A DNA stretch of 64,000 bases from Legionella quateirensis (GCF_001467955.1 NZ_LNYR01000043.1:1-64000), one strand, 5' to 3'. Positions 1 through 7,970 are shown, numbered from the stretch's first letter. The notes: generated from the letters alone by a model not told the origin. Made by a program: numbers and translations.

Positions 1-144
1 TTATAATAGTACAACTTCTTAAAATAAATCTCTTGAGAGCAATTTTTGCGTCAGGGCGCAAGTTCCGGAGCAGTAGGCCTTATAGAAGAATTATCAATAA
101 GATCTTAACAGTTGGTTTATACGTTAGATGTAAATGGAAAAAAT

Positions 145-1113
145 ATGAATGTATTAAATACTAGTATAATGAGTTTCTATCATCCCACTAAAGTTGTTTT
201 TCTTGATGATAATCAAGCTTTTCTAGATGCTGTTGCTTTAGAGTTGTACGAACAAGAAAATCTACTCATGTTTACGAACCCAGATAGCGCGATGGAGCAA
301 TGCAAAAATAGTAACGAAAGCATATTTCAATTCACAGCAATGGAAAAAGAGAATAATAACTTAGATCTAAATGGCAACTCTATAACAACAACATTCAACA
401 TGGTTAATATGATTTATGAACCTTCACGTTTTAATAATGTTGCTGTATTAGTTGTTGATTATTCAATGCCCAATATTAATGGTATTGAATTTTGTAAACA
501 ACTACGTGATAGAAACATATATAAGATACTACTAACAGCCGAAGCTGATAGTGATATTGCAATCAACGCGTTTAATGATGGGATTATAGATAAATTTATA
601 TTAAAGACACATGCTAATTTATTTGAACAATTGAAAATCTATATTAATGAGTTAACAAATAAATATTTTATTAATTTTTCACGTGATTCTCTTAATTATG
701 GTGGTGGATCATTAAAATCCTTATTAAATAATGATTCATTCAAAGATTTGTTTAATAAAATTATTAAACAAAATAACGCAATTGAATACTATCTTATTGA
801 TCGATTGGGTAGTTTTTTGTTTTTGACAAGAGATGGTAAACCAACGTGGTTGCTCATATCAGATCAAGATAAAATTAACAGTCAAGTTGATTTATTAAAA
901 GATTATTCTTTTCCAGATGAACTGATCAAAAAAATAAAAGAAAAAGAAAATATATTGTTCTTGTTTTCAGAAAATGAATATAAAGAAGACCTGGTTGAAT
1001 GGAAAAAATATATTTTTGAGTCCCAAAAATTAGATGATAATTACAATTTTAGTATCGTAGTAGGAAATTTAACCAACTCAATTCATTGGGACAAGGTGGT
1101 TTCATATCAATGA
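145..1113 (+). CDS. Response regulator with receiver domain and unrecognised output domain
   Basis: A receiver (REC) domain fills about the first 165 residues. It has the acidic pair in VVFLDDN, the likely phospho-acceptor Asp105 in VVDYSMPN, a Thr in ILLTAEAD and a Lys in FILKTH. An extra stretch of about 35 residues sits between the first and third strands. The last 150 residues resemble no DNA-binding output domain I know. I chose the ATG at 145 because GGAAA lies seven bases upstream; a TTG at 112 and an ATG at 169 are alternatives. It converges with the kinase operon, whose last stop lies only four bases away. By inference it is the partner of the hybrid kinase at 1356-3452. LqsR of Legionella is another REC protein with an unusual output domain, but I cannot show homology. 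Confidence 0.75.
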   Translation: MNVLNTSIMSFYHPTKVVFLDDNQAFLDAVALELYEQENLLMFTNPDSAMEQCKNSNESIFQFTAMEKENNNLDLNGNSITTTFNMVNMIYEPSRFNNVAVLVVDYSMPNINGIEFCKQLRDRNIYKILLTAEADSDIAINAFNDGIIDKFILKTHANLFEQLKIYINELTNKYFINFSRDSLNYGGGSLKSLLNNDSFKDLFNKIIKQNNAIEYYLIDRLGSFLFLTRDGKPTWLLISDQDKINSQVDLLKDYSFPDELIKKIKEKENILFLFSENEYKEDLVEWKKYIFESQKLDDNYNFSIVVGNLTNSIHWDKVVSYQ

Positions 1114-1117
1114 ACTT

Positions 1118-1342
1118 CTACCATTTATCAAAATTATCGTGAAATATAATTTCAATCTTAGATATCTCTTTTTGAAGGGATAACATTGCGTTTTTAAATA
1201 AATCGGCTTGAGCAACACTAAGGGAGTTATCATTTTCTAAGATTTTATTAACAAAATTAGATGCTGATTTTGATATGCTTTTAATAACTACGAATGAATT
1301 CGTAACATCGTGAATTAGCTTATTTTTTTCTTCTAAATTCAT
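1118..1342 (-). CDS. Small DHp-like (histidine-kinase H-box) protein
   Basis: This 74-residue protein starts 13 bases after the stop of the hybrid kinase, so it is very likely co-transcribed with it. I chose the ATG at 1342 instead of the upstream in-frame start because the latter lies inside the kinase gene. The segment LIHDVTNSFVVIKSISKSAS looks like the H-box and first helix of a kinase dimerisation domain, followed by a second amphipathic helix. There is no ATPase domain. It could be a phosphotransfer protein feeding the response regulator, or a competitor of kinase dimerisation. Both are inference. The H-box resemblance is by eye only. Confidence 0.6.
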   Translation of the reverse strand: MNLEEKNKLIHDVTNSFVVIKSISKSASNFVNKILENDNSLSVAQADLFKNAMLSLQKEISKIEIIFHDNFDKW

Positions 1343-1355
1343 AGGAATTTCTTCT

Positions 1356-3452
1356 TTAAAAAGGTGGCGACTTCCCAACAATAGACTTTAACCAAGGCAT
1401 ATTTTCAAACCGCTTCGGAGAATGTCCTGTAGCTAGATGAATTTCCGTGAAACCAAGATCAAAAAGCTTTTTAGCTTCAATTTCCCCTTTGATATTGTTA
1501 TCAAGATCTGAGTCAATATAAATTATTGTATCACTGGTATAATCATTAATTACACTCATGAATTCATCCATGGAGGAATAAAGCGCGATTTGTGTACCCG
1601 CATCACTTGCGGCAAAGGCCCAAGTGGTTCGCATCATTTCATCGTCATCAATAAAAACGAAGGGTGCGTTACTTAAAAGCTGATGGCAGAGGTTAATCTT
1701 AATATAAGGAACATATGGTTTTGGTATAATTTGAACATCAAGTTTTTTGCATCGATTGCGTACAGTCAAGTCTTCGAAACAACTGGTTACTAGAAAAGCT
1801 TTGGTTTTTAATTCAAGATCAGCAATAACGTCCAATCCGTTTTTATTATCTGCAAGTAACTCATAGTCAATTAGATACATATCAGGTTTTAATTCTTCTA
1901 TTTTTTTTAATGTCAAATCAGATGCATTATAGAAGTGTACTATCCTAAAGTCAGAAAAACCTATAAATTTTTCATTCCATGCATCATGGATTGATGGATC
2001 ATCATCCAATACAATAATTACCGATTGATTTTTAATAAATAATGCTTCACAGAACCAAACAGGGGGATTAGAGCGAGGTAAAAAAATTGTAACTTTTGTA
2101 CCTATACCAACTTCTGAATGAAGTTCTATTTTTCCATTAAGCAATCCTATGTATTTTTTAGAATAGGATAAACCAAAACCAGCACCATTTTTTTTATTAA
2201 AGCTAAATCCTTGCTCAGTTACTTGGGGTAGAATTTCTGAAGGAATCCCACATCCGTTATCTTCAATAGTAATTTCAACCTGGTTATTATCACATCGGAG
2301 GGAAATAATCACGAACCCACTACAATCAATAGCTTCAATACTGTTATTTATAAGGTTTGATAATACTCGTTTAAAAGAAACTAGATTAATATTAGAAAAA
2401 CTACTATAGCAACATGGTGATACTTTTAATTGGATGTCAATTTTTGAGTTATGATATTCATACCGTTTTTCAGAAACGATATTGTCTAAAACAACAAATA
2501 TTAATTCAGGTAATATATTTCTATCTAAATCGTTACTTCCCAACTCAGAAGAATTATGTTTTGACTGTGATAGTATATTATTCGCAATATCATTAATTCT
2601 CTTAGCTGCACTTCTAATCATAATACGCTTATTTTCTGAAATTGAAGTCACATCAGATAAAGCTGTATTAATTGCCGCTAATGGTGACCGGATGTCATGA
2701 GCAACTTGCTCAGCAATCTTTTTTCTTGCATCATAGTAAGCCTTTTCCTTTTGTAAGCTTAATGTTTGGCTATGTTCCTCAATAAATTTAGTTGCTATTT
2801 GTCTATACTCATCAATATCTACTTTCGAAAATTCAGTGGCATTATTATTTTGATGTGAAGAAATAAAATCAAGTAAATATCCTGTGCTATTTGCAATGGT
2901 CTTTCTCATAGATAAGAATAGAAATAAAAAATTAAAAAGAAATATTCCAATAACCGTTATTAAAATCAATAAAAGACCATGAGAAGCAGGTATTAAAAAA
3001 ATCGAGTTATATTGCTTTTTTGATATCACATATCCAAGTATTTGGTCATCTTTTTTAATTGCAGTTATACCGGAAAACTGACCATTATCCGCTTTGCAAA
3101 TTGTATGGATATTGCCACTAATTGACTGACAAGATCCAAGATTCTCCAATGGTTTTTGAGCGGAGACAAACTTTATTGAGTCTAATTTACGTTCATTTTC
3201 TAAGTTGTACAATGCCAAATCTAATGCGTGTTTATTATTCAGCAACTGATATCTTCCGATTTCATCCGTAGTAAATGAGTCATTTATAATTAAATTTTTC
3301 GATAATGATCCTATCTGACTATTATCAAAATACTCTTTTGCCAGTAGCAAAATCAATCCAAAAACAAAAAACTGAATAAATGCTGAGTATGCCATTTTTT
3401 TTATAAATATAGTTTTTATTGACTGGCTTTTATTTTTCATATTTATATCCAT
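1356..3452 (-). CDS. Hybrid sensor histidine kinase with two C-terminal receiver domains
   Basis: This is an inner-membrane hybrid kinase of 698 residues. A first membrane helix lies at about 19-38, a periplasmic sensor at about 40-150, and a second hydrophobic stretch at about 153-182. The H-box AHDIRSPLAAI follows with His252. The ATPase domain shows the N box LINNSIEAI, the G1 box EDNGCGIP and the G2 box GAGFGLSYSK. Two receiver-like domains follow: one begins VIIVLDDDPS with MYLIDYE, the second begins FVFIDDDE with IIYIDSD. The start overlaps the end of the periplasmic binding protein gene by 23 bases. That suggests a LuxPQ- or TorTS-like pair in which the binding protein presents ligand to the kinase (inference). 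An alternative start is Met5. Confidence 0.85.
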   Translation of the reverse strand: MDINMKNKSQSIKTIFIKKMAYSAFIQFFVFGLILLLAKEYFDNSQIGSLSKNLIINDSFTTDEIGRYQLLNNKHALDLALYNLENERKLDSIKFVSAQKPLENLGSCQSISGNIHTICKADNGQFSGITAIKKDDQILGYVISKKQYNSIFLIPASHGLLLILITVIGIFLFNFLFLFLSMRKTIANSTGYLLDFISSHQNNNATEFSKVDIDEYRQIATKFIEEHSQTLSLQKEKAYYDARKKIAEQVAHDIRSPLAAINTALSDVTSISENKRIMIRSAAKRINDIANNILSQSKHNSSELGSNDLDRNILPELIFVVLDNIVSEKRYEYHNSKIDIQLKVSPCCYSSFSNINLVSFKRVLSNLINNSIEAIDCSGFVIISLRCDNNQVEITIEDNGCGIPSEILPQVTEQGFSFNKKNGAGFGLSYSKKYIGLLNGKIELHSEVGIGTKVTIFLPRSNPPVWFCEALFIKNQSVIIVLDDDPSIHDAWNEKFIGFSDFRIVHFYNASDLTLKKIEELKPDMYLIDYELLADNKNGLDVIADLELKTKAFLVTSCFEDLTVRNRCKKLDVQIIPKPYVPYIKINLCHQLLSNAPFVFIDDDEMMRTTWAFAASDAGTQIALYSSMDEFMSVINDYTSDTIIYIDSDLDNNIKGEIEAKKLFDLGFTEIHLATGHSPKRFENMPWLKSIVGKSPPF

Positions 3453-4521
3453 CTTTATTGACAGACAAAATTATATAATTTGTCGAACGATGGAATTTAC
3501 CATTATTGATATATGCCCCGGTGATCCCGTTATAATTAATCTGAGATATACTATGTGTATCAATAAAACCTACCACCTTAAATGCTTTTAAAATCATTCG
3601 CATCGCATCGTATGTATATGCAGCTAATATTGTAGGTTGTTCATGATATTTTTTAGTATAAATACTTTCAAATGCCCGCAAAGCAGGGCTTGGTTTTATG
3701 AAATCTAAGTTGCGAATAAAATACGATTGGATCAATTTATTATTAAGCCGCATAAAAAAAGTTGGACTTACTGATGACCCAAAGTTCTCTGTCCCGATAA
3801 ATATTGTATTTTGATTATTCATAGCATCGGCAATCTTTGCTGATGCGATTGCACCCGACAATAGAAAAACATAGTTATATTTCTTTTTATTTAAAAATGT
3901 ATGTAACTTATTTAAAATTTCTTTATCATTTTCTAAAAAATCGAATGTGTCATATTTAATATATTCTTTATTTAAGACATCAGAATATACCTCTTTATAT
4001 TTTAACATTTCATCACGATTAATCTCTGTAACTAATAATACGTCATCTATTTTATTAAATCTGTTCCGTAAATAATTTAACATTTCTTTGGCTTGGGAAT
4101 CATAGCTTGGCATAAATATAAATACATTATTAGGCAATTTATCTACTTCAGTAGTGCTGGCATACGAGGTAAATATTGGTATCTTATTGTTTTTCTGTTC
4201 TTTAATTGCCAATAAAAGATCGGAAAGATATTCAAATCCAATAATTGCTGAACAGCCCTCACTTACCATTTTTTTATACGCATGCATTGGCTCTAGAGGC
4301 CTATTATTGTAAAAATAATTTTTAATCTCGACTTTACCAAATTTTTCACCTTGGTCTAAAGCAAGATTCGCAGCATTTTCAAATGATTGGCCATAGGATT
4401 TTAAGTTTTCAACAACTCTCCCTGTTAAGCATATTTTAATTTGATTATTAGCCATGACAGCAGGGCATACTGATAAAAAAAATATTAAGACAATAATTTT
4501 AAGAATGTTTGAGAAATTCAT
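3430..4521 (-). CDS. Periplasmic binding protein, type 1 (LivJ/Peripla_BP_6-like)
   Basis: This is a 363-residue exported protein with an N-terminal signal peptide (hydrophobic to about residue 24, ending PAVMANN). The mature part shows the alternating pattern of type-1 periplasmic binding proteins, for example GCSAIIGFEYLSD, IPIFTSYASTTEV, NYVFLLSGAIASAKI and ILAAYTYDAMRMILKAF. No ABC permease or ATPase gene is nearby, and its gene overlaps both neighbours. It therefore probably acts as a ligand receptor for the adjacent hybrid kinase, not as a transport subunit (inference from context). The ligand cannot be told from the sequence. Amino acids or small amides are the usual ligands of the family. 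Confidence 0.8.
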   Translation of the reverse strand: MNFSNILKIIVLIFFLSVCPAVMANNQIKICLTGRVVENLKSYGQSFENAANLALDQGEKFGKVEIKNYFYNNRPLEPMHAYKKMVSEGCSAIIGFEYLSDLLLAIKEQKNNKIPIFTSYASTTEVDKLPNNVFIFMPSYDSQAKEMLNYLRNRFNKIDDVLLVTEINRDEMLKYKEVYSDVLNKEYIKYDTFDFLENDKEILNKLHTFLNKKKYNYVFLLSGAIASAKIADAMNNQNTIFIGTENFGSSVSPTFFMRLNNKLIQSYFIRNLDFIKPSPALRAFESIYTKKYHEQPTILAAYTYDAMRMILKAFKVVGFIDTHSISQINYNGITGAYINNGKFHRSTNYIILSVNKDGYKYEK

Positions 4522-5398
4522 TTAAAATCTCACTAAAATGATTATTTTCTTCTATGTGTGGATAGTGAGCAGATTTATAGAAAGTTAAAATATTTTTATT
4601 TTTTGACAACGCTGCTTCATGTCCGTTCATAACAAAATCATGAAAACCATTTATCCATAATTTAGAGATACCAAGCGTATCAATATCAACTGGAAAATTT
4701 AATTCACTTGAATAAAGATCTTTTCTTACACTAATGAACGTTTCTGTATCTGTGGGAAGTCGAATGCGCTTTTGAATTTCCTGAACCATATGAAAACACT
4801 CTAAATTTGCCCAGTACAAGTATGGCCTATCTTCGTTTTCTTGAAATAGAGGTGTTAATTGTTCTGATACTTCCCATATTTTATTAAGATCAAGATCATT
4901 TATTACATTGAATAATTTATTATATTCAACCAAATTACTCTTTTTTAAATAGGATAGATCAAGCATCAAGTTATTTAGTCGAGGAGTAAGTATAGAATTG
5001 GCTGTAGAGACAAAAACACCTGGGATAAATGATGAGAATTTTTTATAGTAATCAAAAAGTAATTTTGCACCATAACTATGTCCAATTAAAGCTTGCGTTT
5101 CAATTTCACAAAATTCTGTTATATATAAAATTATTCTTTGTAAATCCTCTATATTATCCTGATGCGAAACGACCATAGATGTTTTCTTAGATTTACCGCA
5201 GTTTCGTTGATCATATAATATGATATTATAGTTTAGCGAACTAAATAATTTATTATTATCAATAAGATATTCTAGAGTTCCGCAATTAAACCCAGGACCT
5301 CCATGAATAAGAAGAACATAAGGCATACTTAAATTTTTGGTGAATTTAACTATATAAAAATCTGGATGATTTAAAATGTCTTTATTATATTGTTCCAT
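4499..5398 (-). CDS. Alpha/beta hydrolase, proline-iminopeptidase-like (S33)
   Basis: This is a 299-residue cytoplasmic protein. It has the oxyanion motif HGGPG near residue 33, the segment LYDQRNCGKS typical of prolyl iminopeptidases, and the nucleophile elbow GHSYG with Ser108. An Asp in NGFHDFV and a His in SAHYPHIEE complete a plausible triad. The start ATG at 5398 overlaps the TGA of the upstream regulator as TGATG, so translation is probably coupled. Its end overlaps the binding-protein gene by 23 bases. It may trim a peptide or hydrolyse an ester or lactone signal sensed by the next genes, but the substrate is unknown. S33 peptidase is the likeliest family. Confidence 0.8.
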   Translation of the reverse strand: MEQYNKDILNHPDFYIVKFTKNLSMPYVLLIHGGPGFNCGTLEYLIDNNKLFSSLNYNIILYDQRNCGKSKKTSMVVSHQDNIEDLQRIILYITEFCEIETQALIGHSYGAKLLFDYYKKFSSFIPGVFVSTANSILTPRLNNLMLDLSYLKKSNLVEYNKLFNVINDLDLNKIWEVSEQLTPLFQENEDRPYLYWANLECFHMVQEIQKRIRLPTDTETFISVRKDLYSSELNFPVDIDTLGISKLWINGFHDFVMNGHEAALSKNKNILTFYKSAHYPHIEENNHFSEILNEFLKHS

Positions 5399-6048
5399 CA
5401 AGAGTCGCTCTCTAAAAAAACTCTACGTATCCAAATGATGGGGGCTGCAATTCTTACAGATATGTTCTTAATTTCTTTTTTTACAAGACTTGGATTTTGA
5501 TTGAGACAAACTAAATTAAATAAGTTTTGGTCGTTACCTGGCTTCAGAATTCTGATGTATATATCATTGTTATCATCAATAACAATGCATTCTTTTCCAA
5601 TAGCATTTTCAATTTTATTGTATATTATTCCTGCAACATAATTGCCTGGGTATAAAAGGGGGGTCATTCCATCATCTTTAACAATAGCATTAACAGAATT
5701 ATGGAGTTCGCTAAATAACAGTAATTCTTTAGCGATATGATTTTCATCGGTCTCTTGTATATCTAAATCTTTTGTTAAATGAATAGCCTCTCGCCCAATG
5801 CCATGCATGAGCCATGAGTCTGAGCAATACACATTGAGTTGTTTAGCACGTTTAGCGATTTTTTCAGCCCCCTGCTGAGTTAATCCCCCTCCCCAGCCCA
5901 ATTCCCATCCTTTGATTGCTGCAGAAGTAATATCGCTATCTTGACAGAATTCATTCCTAGTAAGAGATAAAAGATGGTCACGAACAAATCTTATTCTTTT
6001 TCCTCGTGATTCTGCACTAGATGGGTTATCGAGTAACGAGTTTTTCAT
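5398..6048 (-). CDS. Phage-repressor-like regulator: HTH plus S24-like domain, divergent from lvrA
   Basis: The N-terminal 70 residues look like an XRE-type helix-turn-helix (SAAIKGWELGWGGGLTQQGAE). The C-terminal part resembles the S24/LexA-CI fold, with the segment KDDGMTPLLYPGNYVAG. Where LexA and CI proteins have the catalytic Ser before Met, this one has Gly, so self-cleavage looks unlikely. By position and divergence from lvrA it corresponds to the regulator called LvrR beside lvrABC in Legionella mobile elements; that naming is positional only. It leads the minus-strand signalling operon (TGATG overlap with the hydrolase). It probably binds the inverted repeat at 6194-6228 (inference). 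Confidence 0.75.
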   Translation of the reverse strand: MKNSLLDNPSSAESRGKRIRFVRDHLLSLTRNEFCQDSDITSAAIKGWELGWGGGLTQQGAEKIAKRAKQLNVYCSDSWLMHGIGREAIHLTKDLDIQETDENHIAKELLLFSELHNSVNAIVKDDGMTPLLYPGNYVAGIIYNKIENAIGKECIVIDDNNDIYIRILKPGNDQNLFNLVCLNQNPSLVKKEIKNISVRIAAPIIWIRRVFLESDS

Positions 6049-6171
6049 ATTATAAAAATAACTAAGTTGGTTGTTTTATAAATAACATAGTATACCAATG
6101 GAGTTAAAAAATCATCGTTAAAACTACCTTAAAACAATTATAGATTTTATATCTCACAAATTAATGGATAA

Positions 6172-6186
6172 TTTGATCATATCAAA
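6172..6186. promoter_or_regulatory. Short palindrome in the divergent intergenic region
   Basis: A 6-bp perfect inverted repeat (TTTGAT and ATCAAA, three-base centre) lies in the AT-rich space between the repressor-like gene and lvrA. It could be a second operator or a promoter element on the minus side. Nothing beyond symmetry supports this. Confidence 0.35.
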
Positions 6187-6193
6187 AAAACCA

Positions 6194-6239
6194 TAATGGT
6201 TAAATTTTCATTGACTTTTTAACCATTAATAGATAATAT
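6194..6239 (+). promoter_or_regulatory. Probable lvrA promoter with overlapping 11-bp inverted-repeat operator
   Basis: A perfect inverted repeat has half-sites TAATGGTTAAA at 6194-6204 and TTTAACCATTA at 6218-6228, with 13 bases between. Inside it sits a -35-like TTGACT at 6211-6216, and 17 bases later a -10-like TAATAT at 6234-6239. A dimeric repressor bound here would cover the -35 box. The divergent HTH/S24-like regulator is the obvious candidate (inference). Confidence 0.65.
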
Positions 6240-6272
6240 TTTATTCTATAGTACGGGGAAAGGGAATTTGAT

Positions 6273-7268
6273 GTGAATTATTTTGAACCATATCAACAAG
6301 CACGAATAAATATTGAGAATAGATTTAAAGGGTTATTACACGCACACACAACTTTAATAAAGTCTCTTATAACGCTAGCAAATCCGCTAACAGGAATAGT
6401 TACTGGTATTACTTACCGTGACATTGCCGATTTGTTAACTATCAGCAAAGCTCCTGGAAGAACTGAGTCAGGAACTCCTCAAAAAGAAACAATTCGAAGT
6501 TATTTGCGATCCATTGAAAAACAATGTCCCGAAGATTTTCAAGTTATTAGTGAGGGCCAAAAACTACAATTTCAGTTCCCAAAATTACCAGAGATTTATG
6601 CTGGTTTTCTTGAGAAATCAGAAGAGTACACAGAGCGCAGGGATGAACAATCCATATCTAAGACCCTTGAAAATTCTAAGAAAAATGATGAATTAAAATC
6701 GCTTGAGAACACACAGGAATACACGGAGCTGTACACAGAGCTGTACACAGATGACTCCGCTGTAAAGAATAATAATATATTTAATATAACTAACTCAAAC
6801 AAACAAACTCAAACTGCGAGCAATGATTTTTCTTGCAGCAAAAAACAAATTAGCGACGACTTTTACCCCAACACAAAAACCATTGAACTGGCTTTGTCCA
6901 TGGGACTCACCAAGGTGACGGATTTCACGGAAATTCAGGCGTTCATCAAACACAACAAAAAACTAAACACCCAATGGGCTGATTTTAATCCAGTATTCAT
7001 TACCTGGCTGGAACGAGATGCCCAATACATGCAAAAACAACAACAAAAGGCACAAGGACAATTAAGGAGTAATCACAATGAGCGTGGTACCAATCAAAGC
7101 AGTCTTAACCCAACAGCACTTGAACGAGTCAGCCAGCAGCATGGCATTTCAATCGAATCACTCTGGGGCACCTCAGGCAGTGAACTCAACTCCTGTGCAT
7201 TTATCGAAGGAACACTTGTCCAGCCTATGGATGAAACTGACAGCAATCTACGGACAGCTTTTTATTAG
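6273..7268 (+). CDS. lvrA: LvrA-like protein: winged-helix-like N-terminus, DnaT-like C-terminal domain
   Basis: The 331-residue product has an N-terminal region (about 1-110) that reads as a winged-helix domain, including GITYRDIADLLTISK. A polar, repeat-bearing linker follows. About residues 195-250 (from FYPNTKTIELALSMGLTK to FITWLERDAQYM) match the DnaT-type single-strand-DNA-binding domain pattern. The start is GTG at 6273 with AAAGGG eight bases upstream; an ATG at 6271 is out of frame and stops at once. The last 191 bases overlap lvrB in another frame. The gene begins the lvrA-lvrB-csrA cluster found beside type IV secretion genes in Legionella elements. A role in replication or its control fits the domains but is inferred. 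Confidence 0.75.
   Translation: MNYFEPYQQARINIENRFKGLLHAHTTLIKSLITLANPLTGIVTGITYRDIADLLTISKAPGRTESGTPQKETIRSYLRSIEKQCPEDFQVISEGQKLQFQFPKLPEIYAGFLEKSEEYTERRDEQSISKTLENSKKNDELKSLENTQEYTELYTELYTDDSAVKNNNIFNITNSNKQTQTASNDFSCSKKQISDDFYPNTKTIELALSMGLTKVTDFTEIQAFIKHNKKLNTQWADFNPVFITWLERDAQYMQKQQQKAQGQLRSNHNERGTNQSSLNPTALERVSQQHGISIESLWGTSGSELNSCAFIEGTLVQPMDETDSNLRTAFY
6714..6752 (+). repeat. 12-bp tandem repeat inside lvrA
   Basis: The unit GAGCTGTACACA occurs twice in a row (6726-6737 and 6738-6749), flanked by partial copies. It encodes repeated Glu-Leu-Tyr-Thr in the linker between the two domains. The unit length is a multiple of three, so copy-number change would keep the frame. Confidence 0.8.
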
Positions 7269-7755
7269 TAAGCATGGGGTTAAGGATACGGGCGTTTGGT
7301 TTGCTGCACTTAAAGATTTAACACCTCGTGCATTAGACAGTGGCGTGGAGCAATTAATGACATTGAGTAAAGGCGATAAGTTTTGTGAGTTTCCACCAAA
7401 TTGCCTGCAATTTCGCGCGTTATGCCTTGGTTTTTATAGTGAGTTGCGTATGCCGAAGCCCGCTGAGGCTCATAGAGAAGTTTTAAATCGTGCCTACACT
7501 ACCAACCCACAATGGAGTCATATAGTTGTTAAATATACTGCCAAAAAATTGGGTTATAAATTTTTAGAAATAATAAATGAAGGGGAGTCCTTTGCCGTGT
7601 TTAAGGAAGCCTATGAGCAAGTTTGCCACTTAGTGCGCCAAGGGCATAGTGTTCCTGAAATTAAAGAAGGGGTAATGCTTCCTAAACCTCAATCAAAAGA
7701 CGTTGCAACAAAACACTTAAACTTAATGCGCCAACGACTAGGAATTGCATCATGA
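7078..7755 (+). CDS. lvrB: LvrB-like protein, resembling phage replication protein P (helicase loader)
   Basis: This is a 225-residue protein. The core from about residue 50 (LWMKLTAIYGQLF, DTGVWFAALKDLTPRAL, FCEFPPNCLQFRALC) has the arrangement seen in phage lambda P-type proteins: a helical region followed by WP/FPP..xxFR.LC. AAGGAG lies just before the ATG at 7078, so this start inside the end of lvrA is well supported. The last four bases overlap the next small ORF as ATGA. If the family call is right it may bring the host replicative helicase to DNA melted with the help of LvrA. That is inference. LvrB is otherwise of unknown function. Confidence 0.7.
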   Translation: MSVVPIKAVLTQQHLNESASSMAFQSNHSGAPQAVNSTPVHLSKEHLSSLWMKLTAIYGQLFISKHGVKDTGVWFAALKDLTPRALDSGVEQLMTLSKGDKFCEFPPNCLQFRALCLGFYSELRMPKPAEAHREVLNRAYTTNPQWSHIVVKYTAKKLGYKFLEIINEGESFAVFKEAYEQVCHLVRQGHSVPEIKEGVMLPKPQSKDVATKHLNLMRQRLGIAS

Positions 7756-7952
7756 GACAGATACCAAAATTAAAGCTCTTTTCAAAAGAAGAACTCTATT
7801 GCCTTCTAAGCGCCTGCTCTGAATCGTTAACCTTGGCGTATCAAGAAAGTAATGACACTGATTTTTGGCACATTGCAATCCAGGCAAGGCTTGCCTGTGA
7901 AGCCTTGGGCTTTGAAATTAATTCACAGAAGAAAACACACCAAATCCATTAA
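7752..7952 (+). CDS. Small protein between lvrB and the csrA-like gene
   Basis: This 66-residue, mostly helical, soluble protein starts with an ATGA overlap on lvrB and ends 18 bases before the csrA-like gene, so it belongs to the same operon. I recognise no domain. The segment LACEALGFEI suggests a compact helical fold. Its tight packing argues that it is real. Confidence 0.65.
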   Translation: MRQIPKLKLFSKEELYCLLSACSESLTLAYQESNDTDFWHIAIQARLACEALGFEINSQKKTHQIH

Positions 7953-7970
7953 AAAACTTAAGGAAAAACC

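Noticed and set aside
1-111. Possible attachment site or promoter at the left edge
   Set aside because: No direct repeat of this sequence was found elsewhere in the window by eye, and no clear promoter boxes.
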